Program-made: the position numbers and the translations under genes
Notes under the pieces: model-generated
Databases searched by the model: none
What the model saw: only the letters and a program-made list of their open reading frames with translations
What the model was told of the DNA's origin: nothing
Assembly (NCBI GenBank): GCA_001599755.1
Contig: BCHX01000008.1
Span: 3,038,001 to 3,102,000 of the forward strand
Direction of reading: 5' to 3'
Source of the DNA: Gliomastix tumulicola
Taxonomy: Eukaryota; Ascomycota; Sordariomycetes; Hypocreales; Bionectriaceae
Length of the DNA: 64,000 nucleotides
In this document: positions 23,600 through 33,834 of the stretch, piece by piece
Numbering within the stretch: position 1 is the first letter of the stretch
Layout: each line of letters begins with the position of its first letter

Positions 23600-24277
23600 G
23601 CCTCAGCAGCTCCCTTTCACTTAAGCTAGTTGGGGGCTTAGGATCCGATACCGAAATTCGGTAAAATTGATAGAATGATTGCTGAGAAGTGTGGAAATGG
23701 GCGGAGCGAAGAGGAGCCGGGGGGGATTTGGGCGTTAAGAGGAGGGGTAGGCATGAGGTTGAAGAAAAACGTGAGCCACTTACACACCCAAAATGTATGG
23801 TCCAATATCTCAAGCATTCTTTTGGCTGTGTGGTAGGCTTATGTGCACCAAAGTCCTTTCCTTTCCCGGTTCGAGAGAGCTCAGGTCCCACCAACAAGCC
23901 CAGCTTTTGGTCACCTATAAGACGGCCCTGCGCTCAGCCACAAATGACACCTTCATCCTGATCCATATCTGTCGTCTCGTATATACGGAAGTGACTCTAT
24001 AGGTACACGTTATTCGTCCGTTGGCTGTGGGGGCTGAGCATGCACTCCAGCTGGGCAACCTTCTTATCGAGATATGTGGCTGTGATGCTGAAAGTGAGGC
24101 GAACCAAGTAGGGCGTCCAGAAAGGCGTCCAGACGAGGACCGCTCAAAAGTCGAGCGGCACGCCTCATTTTGAGGGACTATTCCTGTCCTCACATCAAAG
24201 CTCTTGTGACCTTGCCGCACCATCCTTGATACCGATCTGCCAATACACAGACGTCATATCTCAGCCCTTGCTATACC
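23600..24277. promoter_or_regulatory. Divergent promoter between HET genes A and B
   Basis: 678 bp between two divergent HET genes. It probably serves both. No coding sequence is supported here. Confidence 0.5.
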
Positions 24278-26191
24278 ATGAACGATGCAAACAGCCTGCC
24301 CTTCGTATACCAGCCTCTAAGCCCATTAGCCAATGACATACGCATTCTGACAATTCACCGAGTACCCGACTCCACCCGTGGTCGCCTGGGGTACAAGCTG
24401 GAGCATGTCCCGTTGTCAGCAGCTTCAGACTACGTTGCCCTGTCGTACTGCTGGGGCGCTCACTACGCGAGAATCCCGCTTCATATTGAAGACAGCGTCA
24501 TCCACATCACATCGAGTCTGGCCACCGCGCTCGTCGTGCTCTGGCGCCGCGGGTGCTCGCGGATCTGGGCCGATGCGATCTGCATCAACCAGGAGGACCA
24601 GGAGGAGCGCAGCCTCCAGGTCCTCCGCATGGCGGCCGTCTACCGATCTGCGAATGCGGTCATCGCGTGGCTGGGCGAGGCCGATGAGCCGTCTCTCACG
24701 GGGTTCCAGTACCTCGTGGAGAAGTGCAGAGCATTGCCGTCCAGTTCGAAGACGCTGAAATCGGTCGCCGAGAAAAATCAGAGCATTGCGATCCTGTTGA
24801 ATGACACGACTTCTCGACATATCAGATCAAAATTGAAAACCTCGCACTGGGAGGCATTTGGAAGACTTCTCGCCCTCCCGTACTGGGGGAGGGTCTGGAT
24901 CATCCAGGAGCTCGCCATGGCCAACAGGCTGCAGATCCTTTGGGGGAGTTCGCCGCTCAACTTCTCTGATATTGTTCGGCTGGTGAAGGTGTATGAGATA
25001 CTGGTCATGGGAGAGTTCATCGAGGAAGGCGTTCCCGCGAAGCTTCGTCAGCAAATCACCTGGCTCGCCAAGTTCCAGAAGTTCCAGAAGAAGCTCACAC
25101 CGGTGCCTCTTCTTCAAGCTCTCCGGATGTCGGCCTTTGCGGAGTCATCCGATGTCCGTGACAAAGTGTACGGCTTGCTGGGCCTGACATATGAGGGCTC
25201 GATCGTCTTCCCTGCGCCGAGCTATGAGAGGTCTATCGACGATATCAGCTCCGATACCACTCTGCGTCTGGCTAGACTCCACGGAAGCCTCGATCACATC
25301 GTATTTCGCGCCATGCCGCCGGACAGAACATGGTATATCAACTGGTTCAGCTATGGTCCGTGGAGCGAAGTGCGTCTCTTGTCGTATCTTACCGGCAAAT
25401 CCACGTTCTGGGATGATGGGAAAGTGACAAAGTGGAGGGCGAGCGGCTCTCTCTTTTGCATGCCTACTCAAAAGGGCAGGCATTTGAATGTACGAGGCTA
25501 CGTCATTGACACAATTCATTCATGCTCGGCAACGCTCGACGAAAGCAAATCGACTGGGGGCGACCAGGCGTCTTCGGCAGACTCTCAGGAGAGCAAAGGC
25601 AACCCACTAGTGGACGTGCTAGACGACAATCTGTTCTGGTGTCTTTGCGTAGGTGCCCGATCATCTACCAACAGCCCTCCCAAGGCGTCATTGTCCGATC
25701 AGCAGGGCTTCTATTACGGCTTGCAGTCATCTCTGGCCAAGAAGAGCAACCGGAAGACGGCGTTCAGTGACAGTCACCTTAAGAGGTTAAAGGCCATTCG
25801 GACCTGGCTGAACCACCCAACCACTCTCGCTTTCCAGATCCATGGACATTCCCTCAAGGAGATTCTAAAGCAGGAGCGGACATCGCGGTGGAACCTGAGC
25901 TCAAAGTCGAGATGTGAGCATACGACAACCCTTGCAATATGCAACACTCTTCAGATGGGCATGAGAATGGGGCTGACGGCCAAGGGGAGGATGGGATGGT
26001 TTACGAAGCATGCAAAGCCGGGAGACCAGATCGCCCTGATCAACGGCTGCAGCGTTCCTGTTGTATTGCGTCGGGATGAGAGTTGTGGGATGTATGAAAT
26101 TGTTGGCGACAGCATCATCAATGGATTCATGCATGGCGAGGGTACCAAACGGCTGAGGGATCCTAAACTGCCAGTTATGACGCTGTATTAA
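24278..26191 (+). CDS. HET domain protein B
   Basis: A single exon of 637 residues. The HET domain is compact: YVALSYCWG at 52-60, IWADAICINQEDQEERSLQV at 96-115, AVIAWLGEADEP at about 127-138, and WGRVWIIQELAMANRLQIL as block 3. The C-terminal half has conserved LSYL and DNLFWCL segments of unknown role and ends GTKRLRDPKLPVMTLY. It shares little with protein A outside the domain, so the two are not a recent duplication. Its stop lies 133 bp from that of the FAD monooxygenase on the other strand. Confidence 0.9.
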   Translation: MNDANSLPFVYQPLSPLANDIRILTIHRVPDSTRGRLGYKLEHVPLSAASDYVALSYCWGAHYARIPLHIEDSVIHITSSLATALVVLWRRGCSRIWADAICINQEDQEERSLQVLRMAAVYRSANAVIAWLGEADEPSLTGFQYLVEKCRALPSSSKTLKSVAEKNQSIAILLNDTTSRHIRSKLKTSHWEAFGRLLALPYWGRVWIIQELAMANRLQILWGSSPLNFSDIVRLVKVYEILVMGEFIEEGVPAKLRQQITWLAKFQKFQKKLTPVPLLQALRMSAFAESSDVRDKVYGLLGLTYEGSIVFPAPSYERSIDDISSDTTLRLARLHGSLDHIVFRAMPPDRTWYINWFSYGPWSEVRLLSYLTGKSTFWDDGKVTKWRASGSLFCMPTQKGRHLNVRGYVIDTIHSCSATLDESKSTGGDQASSADSQESKGNPLVDVLDDNLFWCLCVGARSSTNSPPKASLSDQQGFYYGLQSSLAKKSNRKTAFSDSHLKRLKAIRTWLNHPTTLAFQIHGHSLKEILKQERTSRWNLSSKSRCEHTTTLAICNTLQMGMRMGLTAKGRMGWFTKHAKPGDQIALINGCSVPVVLRRDESCGMYEIVGDSIINGFMHGEGTKRLRDPKLPVMTLY

Positions 26192-26324
26192 TTCTATAAG
26201 GCTCAGCAACAATGCTGCATGATATCGCAACATTGGGTTCGAAATCTGAAGCATGTGTGAAAATTATCTCAGGTTCAATGTTTAGACGCTGAAACCTGAA
26301 CGTTCGTCAGAGTGGATGGTCTTG

Positions 26325-27756
26325 CTAGGCCTTCTTCTGCTCAGGGGCCTCAGACGGCGTCTTTAGAGGGTGATCCCAGGGAACCTTGCCGTGCAGGAGC
26401 TCAGGAGCGTCAATGAAGCTGAGAACGCGTCCGGCCTTGATACCACCTGCTATCCATTTATCCGTAACGTAGTCTTTCACAAACCCGAAAGAAAACACCC
26501 ATCGCGCCGCGATATAATCAGGCCAGGATGCCCATGCTTGTTGCCTAGTCGACTTGGCCGCCACGGAAAAGTCGCCCTTGAGAGGCTCTCGTCTCTCCTC
26601 CTGATAGTCCTGAAACAGTGTCTCTAAGGACTTACTCTCCGGATTGTCCGTTTTTTGCAAGAGGGCGTACAGACGATTAGACAAGGAGACGATGTCCTGG
26701 ACGGCATTGTTGAATCCGAGTCCGGCGTTTGGCGTAAATCGGTGACAGGCATCACCAACGAGCACGATCCTCCCGCCAGAACTCTTGTCTTGCAGAGTTC
26801 CCTCCTGTAGGTCATTGAGCCCCGACGCAAAACTAGGTCGGCTGATGATGTCCCCAATCGTCAGATTCTCGTGCACCTGCCAATGGGAAAAGCTCTCAGC
26901 GAAGGACGTGGTAGCCGCTTTATCGTAGACGGCTCGCTGCGTCGTTGGTTGAGGCAGCTTCTCATATAGAAAGATCCACGACTTATCCTTCCCCGTCAGG
27001 TACATGGCCGATCGGTTGTGGCTCTGGATCTCGTAACTCTCGCCGGTCTCCGTCTCTCTGTCGAGGGAGCCCCATAGGCACTTGTAGGTTGCAGGAAACG
27101 CGTTGTCAAGTGGACCCGTGCTTTGAGGAGCCAGCTCCAGCGTTTCAGGAGTCCACGATGCCTTCACGGCCTCGGGGGCGAGGCCCTTCATGGTGAGCCG
27201 TGTTTTCGAGTGGACACCATCGGCTCCAATGACGATGGCACCAGAGTATGATGAGCCATCCTCGCAAGTGACTTCCACGCCTTCATCTGAGATTTCTACT
27301 TTGTTGACCTTTTTGTTGACCAGATAACGATCCTTCGCATCTTGTGGTAAGCTGTCATACAGTGCCTTCAGCAAGACAGCTCGGTGAAAGATGATGAGAG
27401 CAGAGCCGTGGCTGCAGGAGCTGTTAGCTTAAGCAACTTAGAACTAAATTGAAGAGGACAAACTTGTCTTGAATGCGACTCAGGGAATGAGTGCGTGTGA
27501 AGGATTTGCTCGTGGGGCTGAAGCTCTGGGAGAGGTGAAGAAGGGGTGCTCCAAGATGTATGAACTGATCTAGTATTCCGAGTTGGTGAAAGACTCGGAG
27601 GTTTTGCGGACTCAAGACCAGACTGGCTCCCGTGTCCTCAAAGACATTTTGGCGTCGCTCAAGGACAACAAAGTCGATGCCAGCGTGGTGGAGTGCATGC
27701 GCTGCCGTGATGCCACTTGGGCCGCCTCCAACGATGATCACCTTGAACGGTGACAT
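26325..27756 (-). CDS. FAD-dependent monooxygenase A (group A, salicylate-hydroxylase-like)
   Basis: Two exons, 27756-27464 and 27411-26325, give 459 residues. The intron (52 nt) uses a GTTTGT donor; a 9-nt nearer acceptor is also in frame, so three residues are uncertain. Seen: GGGPSG at 10-15 (FAD dinucleotide fold), the DG motif GADGVHS at 160-166, and the GD motif VGDACHRFTPNAGLGFNNAV at 316-335. These enzymes hydroxylate aromatic or terpenoid substrates with NAD(P)H and O2. The first of two candidate ATGs (27852) is rejected in favour of 27756, right before the FAD fold. The neighbours, a second monooxygenase and an MFS transporter, suggest a joint catabolic or biosynthetic route. Confidence 0.85.
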
Positions 27757-28125
27757 TTCTTCGGGAGATTGTAATAAGTGTGCGCAAAGTAAAGGGCCAT
27801 CCGTGGGGGACGACGGCCCTTGTATTTGAGGGAGAATAGGTAGTCTCGGCAATGTGGCGTGAGAGTACGGTGGAGGTCGTTATCAAGGCCGGCTTACCGG
27901 CTCTTACGCCATCCACCATCCAAATGACCTAATACCTGATTGCGGGAGCCCGGCAGAACTGTTATCATTCAGCGGGACTGCAGCATGATAACCAGGCATA
28001 TGCGCAGAATTGTCACATGAGACCTGGGTGTGACACTAAGCCAGCTCTAAGATACACTTTATTGAAGCGGCCTCTATGTTTTGTGACTTTTTACTGCTAG
28101 GCTGTCTATATGGTTTATGCGAATA
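27757..28125. other. Intergenic: monooxygenase A promoter, monooxygenase B 3' end
   Basis: Both flanking genes are on the minus strand. No gene is supported in this 369-bp stretch. Confidence 0.5.
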
Positions 28126-29601
28126 CTAGATTTTACTCTCCCGGGAAGGTCGCTCTACTTGTTTTATAGCTTCCGCCAGTGCCTTGTCCGCCTGAAAGAT
28201 GTCGTTAGTCCGGGACTGTCATTGGAATCAAGGTAAAGATACCTACATCGTGGTATAACATCCAGTTATGTTTCGGATTAGACACATTATCAATTTGGCC
28301 GACGATGTTCTCTTCAACAGATTGTGCCTCCCGCGAGATTCGCTTGCGCTCCACGGCGATCTCATCCAGCGTCTGGAAGAGCGCCTCATAGTGAGGAGAA
28401 CGTACTTGGTTGAACAGCTCGAGCGCACTGTCAAGACTACGACCGGTGGCGGCAGCCCAGCGAAGTGATCCCGCCAGGACGTGCGCGTCTTCGAACGCGA
28501 ACGCAGCGCCGGCTCCAAAGGCACCTGACAGCGGGTGTGACGCATCTCCAATGAGAGCGGTATTGCCCTTGTAGATCACGGTTTCGAGGCGGCTCGCACC
28601 AAAGTAGTCGTATCGCTTCACTTTCGTCGCGAGCGACAGCAGCTGCCGCGCTGGCTCGCACAGGCCCTCGGAGAGACCAGCCCAGGCGGCAGGATCTGCG
28701 TCTCTACCCCAAGTTGAGCGGTTAGCGTCGTCGTCGGGCTCGACAGCTCTGGCTGTGATCTCCCAGTCCTTGTCGTTGAGTGGCGTCGTATAGATCCAAG
28801 CTCCGTCAACCCCATACCAAAACGTAGTCGATTTTGTGATACCGTTGATCTGTTGAGTGTCCTGTACGCTGACCAGAGTTCGGTACGCAGTCATCCCCGT
28901 GTATTTGATTCCATGTTGTGGGAATGCTAAGGAGCGTGTGATCTGAATTCAAGGTTAACACTGCAGCTGTAAAAACACTATCTGGACCAAGGGAAACACA
29001 TACCGATCTAATGCCGTCTGCTCCTACCAGCAGATCGACTTCATCCTCGAAGCCTCCCGCAAAGATCAAGCGGACTCTGCCGCTTTCCAGCTGAACAGTA
29101 TCTACCAACTTCTTCTGGGTGCGGATTCTCTCGGCCGGGACTTCTTTGAGCAGCGCTTGCTGCAATTTGGAACGGTGGACTCTGCAGGGCTTTCGGTGTG
29201 GTGGGACGCTTGGTAATGGGTATGTCTGTTTCACAACGACACCGTTTATTGAGTTCCTGAGCCGCATTGAATGTTAATCATAGACCAACTATAGGTCTCA
29301 GTGTATTGGGCGTGTTATAGACGAATACCTACCTGTACTGGTTGTCATGACCATCTGGAGGCCTGAAGAAGTCGCTCGTCTTGAGGTGCTTGGACACTCC
29401 CATCTTCTCCAGCAGTCTCCAGGAGTTGCGTTGAAGAGTGATACCGGTGCTGATCTCGCTGATCTCTGGCTTCTGCTCGTATAAAGTCCAGTCGACGAAA
29501 GGCAGCTTGGACAGCTCAATGGCTGCCGCGAGACCAGCAGGGCCGCCGCCGATGATGGCGACCTTCACGACACCCTCACCCACTTGCTTGTTGGCAGACA
29601 T
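28126..29601 (-). CDS. FAD-dependent monooxygenase B (salicylate-hydroxylase family)
   Basis: Four exons, 29601-29333, 29256-29004, 28942-28247 and 28191-28126, give 427 residues. All junctions keep frame. Seen: GGGPAG at 18-23, the conserved RVHRSKLQQALLKEV segment, DG motif VGADGIRS ending at 174, and GD motif ALIGDASHPLSGAFGAGAAF with the downstream EDAHVLAG helix. This is the flavin hydroxylase group that includes salicylate 1-hydroxylases; the real substrate is unknown. The last exon adds only 21 residues (ADKALAEAIKQVERPSRESKI). It shares family but not close identity with monooxygenase A. It diverges from the MFS transporter across a 735-bp promoter. Confidence 0.87.
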
Positions 29602-30336
29602 CTTTGAAGGACGATAAACGAGGACGAAGTCTGGAAGTTCATCCCCGCCGTGACGAACCCAGACAAGTTCCGTATCAATGGAAGGATTTTCACAGTGGCG
29701 AAGACATCCGGCATCGGCAGCGCATTTGTCACGACAACGCAAGCTATTGACAAGCCTCGAACAATCTCCTCACCGCCCGTCGGCCAACTGACGCCCGGAA
29801 ACAGAGAATCATGGGACCTTTAATCTCCTGTGATGGTGTGAGCTATTTTATTCTCCTAGGTTCATGGGTATATTTCAACGTGTATACGCCCCGCTGCCCC
29901 AGAGCTAAGCGTAATGATGCTATACGGACCCAAGATTCGTCATCGCCATCGCTGCGAAATGGGCGGGTTTATGGCCAATAATAGTTAGGATGCGGGAACT
30001 GTCAAGATCGCGTCCGATCCAGGTGTGCCTGCGAACGTGGCTTTGGTTGTGGGAAGGTAGGTCGAAACTTTTCTCGTGAGACGACACTCTGAACGGTTCG
30101 ATAAGCCCGGTGGTGAAAAGCTTTGATTGTCCTCGGATTCGGGCTGGGCGGGGGTTGGATCCATTATGGTGCAATGCACTAGCACTTCGTGAAGAAAAAG
30201 AAGAAGAAGAAGACCGGCCTTGACGGTGGCCGACGGATCGATTATATAAAGTCCACGCTGTGGTGACCGAGGTGACGATGATCACCATCCTACAGACAGC
30301 CGCATCTCTCATTCTTACTCCTCTCTGTCATCCATC
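29602..30336. promoter_or_regulatory. Divergent promoter, monooxygenase B / MFS transporter
   Basis: A TATATAAA box at 30243-30250 lies 87 bp upstream of the MFS start. A GAA-repeat run (about 30190-30213) precedes it. The stretch may co-regulate both genes. Confidence 0.5.
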
Positions 30337-32064
30337 ATGGCGCCTCCTACAAAGCTCGCAGCTTCTGAAAGCACTCTTCCGTATGAGAACCGCCTAGGGT
30401 CCCCGGATGCAGTGTCCGGACACGACATACTTGAGAATGAGTCGGACGATCCGAGTCTTGTCCTCAAACTTCACCTCGTCAACAATGTTCGTCACCCCCA
30501 TGAGTTATGACTGAAGATATGTATCTGACTCTCGAGGATGCTTAGGCGAACGAAGAGATCGGATGGACAGGCTTCCACTGGAAGCTATTCTTCCTCAACG
30601 GCTTCGGCTACGCTGTCGACTCGCTCCTCACCATGGTGCAGGGACTCACCGCGTCCCAGGTGTATCTAGAACTGGGAGGCTCCTACTACTCGAATGCTGG
30701 TGTGGTGGCCCAGAATGTCGGCCTCCTCGTTGGCGCTCTCTTCTGGGGCTTCGGAGCCGACATCATCGGACGGAGAATCGCGTTCAACCTGACTCTGTGG
30801 ATCACGTCCGTCGCTATGATTGTGGCCGGCGCAAGTCCAAACCTCCCTTTCCTCTGCGCCTTCCTAGCCGTTTCGACTTTTGGATCCGGCGGTAACTTGA
30901 TCCTGGACCCCACGGTGCTTCTTGAGTTTCTCCCTGGCAGCAAGCAGTGGGTTGTGACGGCGCTTGCCGGATGGTGGGGATTTGGGCAGTCCATCGCGGG
31001 GTTCATTGCCTGGGGCTTTCTGAGTAAGTCGATATTCAATGTCTTCCGGATGAATAGTGTCTGACTATTACTAGCTGATAAACGATTCAACTGCTCCGGA
31101 GACGACAACTGTGGCTGGTCTAACAATGCGGGTTGGCGATACGTCATGTTCACCTGCGGTGCCCTCGTTCTGATCACATCTATCCTGCGTGTAACCGTGG
31201 TCCGTCTCAAGGAATCGCCCAAGTATCTCTTGAGCGTTGGGAGGGATGCAGATCTGGTAGAGATCTACCACGATCTGGCCCGCAAGTACAACCGTCCCTG
31301 CTCCCTGACAGAGGAGGCACTTGCAGCCTGCGGCCCCGTTGGCGGCGGCAACGGCTCCGGCGCACAACAATCCCTGCTCGGGAAACTAGCTTTCCATGCC
31401 AAGGGACTTTTCACCACCCGCAAGACCAGCGCCACCACTGCTATGGTTTGGGCATCCTGGGCCATCACCGGACTGGCGTATCCTCTCTTTTACGTCTTCC
31501 TGCCGTCCTACCTGTCGACTCGCATCTCGGATGGTACACCGGGAGCCTTTGAGACTTGGCGGAATCTTATCTTGACCACAGTTGCTGGAATTCCCGGACC
31601 TATTCTCGCGGGATATCTGGTGGGTATCCCGGCATTGGGCCGCAAGTACACCATGGTCATCGGTGCCCTCAGCGGCATGGCCCTGTTCTTCGGCTTCACT
31701 GGCGTATCGACACAAGCACAGAATGTCGGCATCAGCTGTGCCATTTGTGAGTTCCTTCTTTCCCTTCGTCCAGATAGGTCCCAGAAGAGCAGCCGTGCTG
31801 ATTGCCTTAGCTTTCTCCATCAACGTCTACTACAGCACACTCTACGCGTACACAGTCGAGGTGCTCCCGTCTGCCCACAGGGCAACAGGGAATGGCATTG
31901 CGGTGTCTTTCAACCGGCTCATGGGCATCGTCTCGGCGTTTGTGGCGTCGTCTGGAAACACCGCGACAGCTGTGCCTCTCTATGTCTGTGCGGCGCTGTT
32001 TGGAGGTCTCGCCTTGATTTCGGCGTTGTTTCCTCTTGAGCCGCGGGGTCGTCGTAGTTCTTGA
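30337..32064 (+). CDS. MFS transporter (SV2/organic-solute subgroup)
   Basis: Four exons, 30337-30486, 30546-31023, 31075-31746 and 31811-32064, give 517 residues. The first donor (GTTCGT) is weak but the phase and the CTGAC branch point support it. The last intron must run to CCTTAG at 31810; only then does the frame read SFSINVYYSTLYAYTVEVLP. Seen: about 12 membrane segments, the MFS loop motif FGADIIGRRIAF after helix 2, the fungal signature GSGGNLILDPTVLLEFLP, and SAHRATGNGIAVSFNR near the end. It belongs to the putative sugar/organic-solute porters often found beside aromatic-degradation genes. Substrate is unknown. Confidence 0.85.
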
Positions 32065-33495
32065 TCAAGGGCCTGTTGACAGGGCTATTACCAAGTCTAG
32101 TATCCGCCAATAAATACTGTAAATTTTTTTATTTTTTATCCAAATTTAACCCCTAGTAGCATATCTTCAGGCACTTCGCCAGTACTCCATTCCTGTGTAG
32201 AATTAAAGACTGGTTTTTGACTGCCTGCCATGCGTGGACGGACACAGGTAAAGCCAGTTTAGAACCCTTAGCATCCTTCATTTTGGCATATAAACCTCAT
32301 CGTTACTTTGAGATCGGCACCTGCACGGGCTAACAGCTTTCCCGCTCTTTTATCGCCGCCTATGCGCACTCAGAAGATTACGTGACAGGTTCTCATTTGT
32401 ATGGCGGTCTTTTAGGCTAAAACACCAGTACGTGACTTGACTCTGTGGCACTCATGAATCATTCGACGTCGATCAGCCTCTAAAAGAGACCCATCTCGTT
32501 TACTTTCGGTCGGTCAGGATTCATTCACAGTGGCTTACCGGGAGACGGGTTATGGTGCGGAGTCTTCCCCGTGAGCGACAAGGTCAGTCTTCTTTTTACC
32601 GCTGCTTGGCCACCCTTTCACCTGGAGCGGGCCAATACCCGCTGGGCATCCTGCATGCTTCTACTCCAGGATTTGGGGGTTGGTACGGATGCGGGGGAAT
32701 TAGCGGCGGCAGGGTAGCGGGTCGGTGGGCGAGTCCAGAGTATCAATCGAGTTTCGTCATCAAGTAGAGTTGCGAGTACTTAGAAAGGCATTCTGCAAGC
32801 CATGTACTCGGTTTTCAAATTCGATGCCCTGACAGTCTTGGTAGGCTCTTTACGGCCATGAGTCTACCACCATCAGGCTGGGTAGTAGAGTACTAAGTAC
32901 GCATTCGCTACTAAGACACTTGGACAATGGAGGAAGCACCGGCCGCACCGTTAGTCGACCGTGGTCACGCGGGATGATGAACAGACTGTGTCCCACAGAA
33001 TCCTTTCGGTCACAGTTGTGGCGTCAATGTCAAGCTGTCTTCGCCCTTCTCTCGTTTTCAAACACCAGCCGGGATTCAGGCGAGGTTACCTAAAAAACGA
33101 GGATACTTCTAAAGAGAACATATTTTGGGAGTTCAGAAGCTCCCGCCCCAGATAGTCGCGCTCCAAGACAGAGGGAGTGGGTTGGTAAGCTGAGGAGCTG
33201 ATTCCTGTCTTTAGAGCCATCGATTGGTTTGGGCAGCACCGACGCTACAAGGTGTATCCGAGCCACTCAGAACCGTTTCGTGTCGTGCATTCGGGCGCCA
33301 AACTAGCTGTGATGACCAAGCGCTTTGGCACTCAGGGATTTCACCACTCTTGTTTGAATTTAGGCAGAATCTTGTAAATCCCCCGGATTTTTGGCTAAAT
33401 GGAATCTGACCTCGGATCATACTGTCTCCAGGATAGTCTTTGTGGAGGACCTCTTTCGAGATAGACAAGAGGCAACAACCGTCACTCTAGTTTCT

Positions 33496-33527
33496 TCCAT
33501 TGGCGAGTTCATTGGCTCGCCAATGGA
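33496..33527. repeat. Perfect 12-bp hairpin carrying CCAAT boxes
   Basis: Two perfect 12-bp arms (TCCATTGGCGAG and its complement) flank an 8-nt loop, TTCATTGG. The arms contain opposed CCAAT motifs and the loop a third. With a 3-nt bulge the pairing extends a further 7 bp (TTCTTCC). It lies about 135 bp upstream of the GH43 TATA box. It could be a CCAAT-binding (HAP/CBC) site or an RNA hairpin. Confidence 0.7.
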
Positions 33528-33663
33528 GGAAGAAGAATGCTTTTACCCGGGGCTCGAAGGTTGGTATGGTTATGAAGCTGAAAACGGATAATGTCTCGAC
33601 GCTATGTAGCCTTCGATAGTTGCAACTATCTCCTGGTTGACTTGAAGTAGCTATCCGGAGATG

Positions 33664-33671
33664 TATATAAA
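33664..33671 (+). promoter_or_regulatory. TATA box of the GH43 gene
   Basis: TATATAAA, 164 bp before the ATG at 33835. Its position shows that an in-frame ATG at 33661 lies in the promoter and is not the start. Confidence 0.6.
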
Positions 33672-33834
33672 GGCGGTTGGTTTTCCAAAGCCAAAGCCAG
33701 GATGTCAGGCCATCAGCTTAATCAACATATCACTCAATTCCAAAGAGCAGCAAGGAGCACAGCATCCTTGTCAAGTGACGACCACAAGACCATCTCAACG
33801 GAGAAGCGTCAACATTGCTGTATCAGGGGCCACG

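Larger units (their letters stand above)
32065..33834. other. 1.77-kb region upstream of the GH43 gene
   Basis: No gene is supported. It holds the MFS 3' end on the left and, on the right, a CCAAT hairpin at 33496-33527, a TATA box at 33664-33671 and the GH43 leader. The long low-coding middle may be a regulatory region or old degraded sequence. Confidence 0.45.

Noticed and set aside
23860..23885. A GGTTCGAGAG sequence like a tRNA B box
   Set aside because: No matching A box or cloverleaf, and the trailing CC is missing.
33661..33834. Longer GH43 start at 33661
   Set aside because: The TATA box overlaps this ATG and the signal peptide begins only at 33835.
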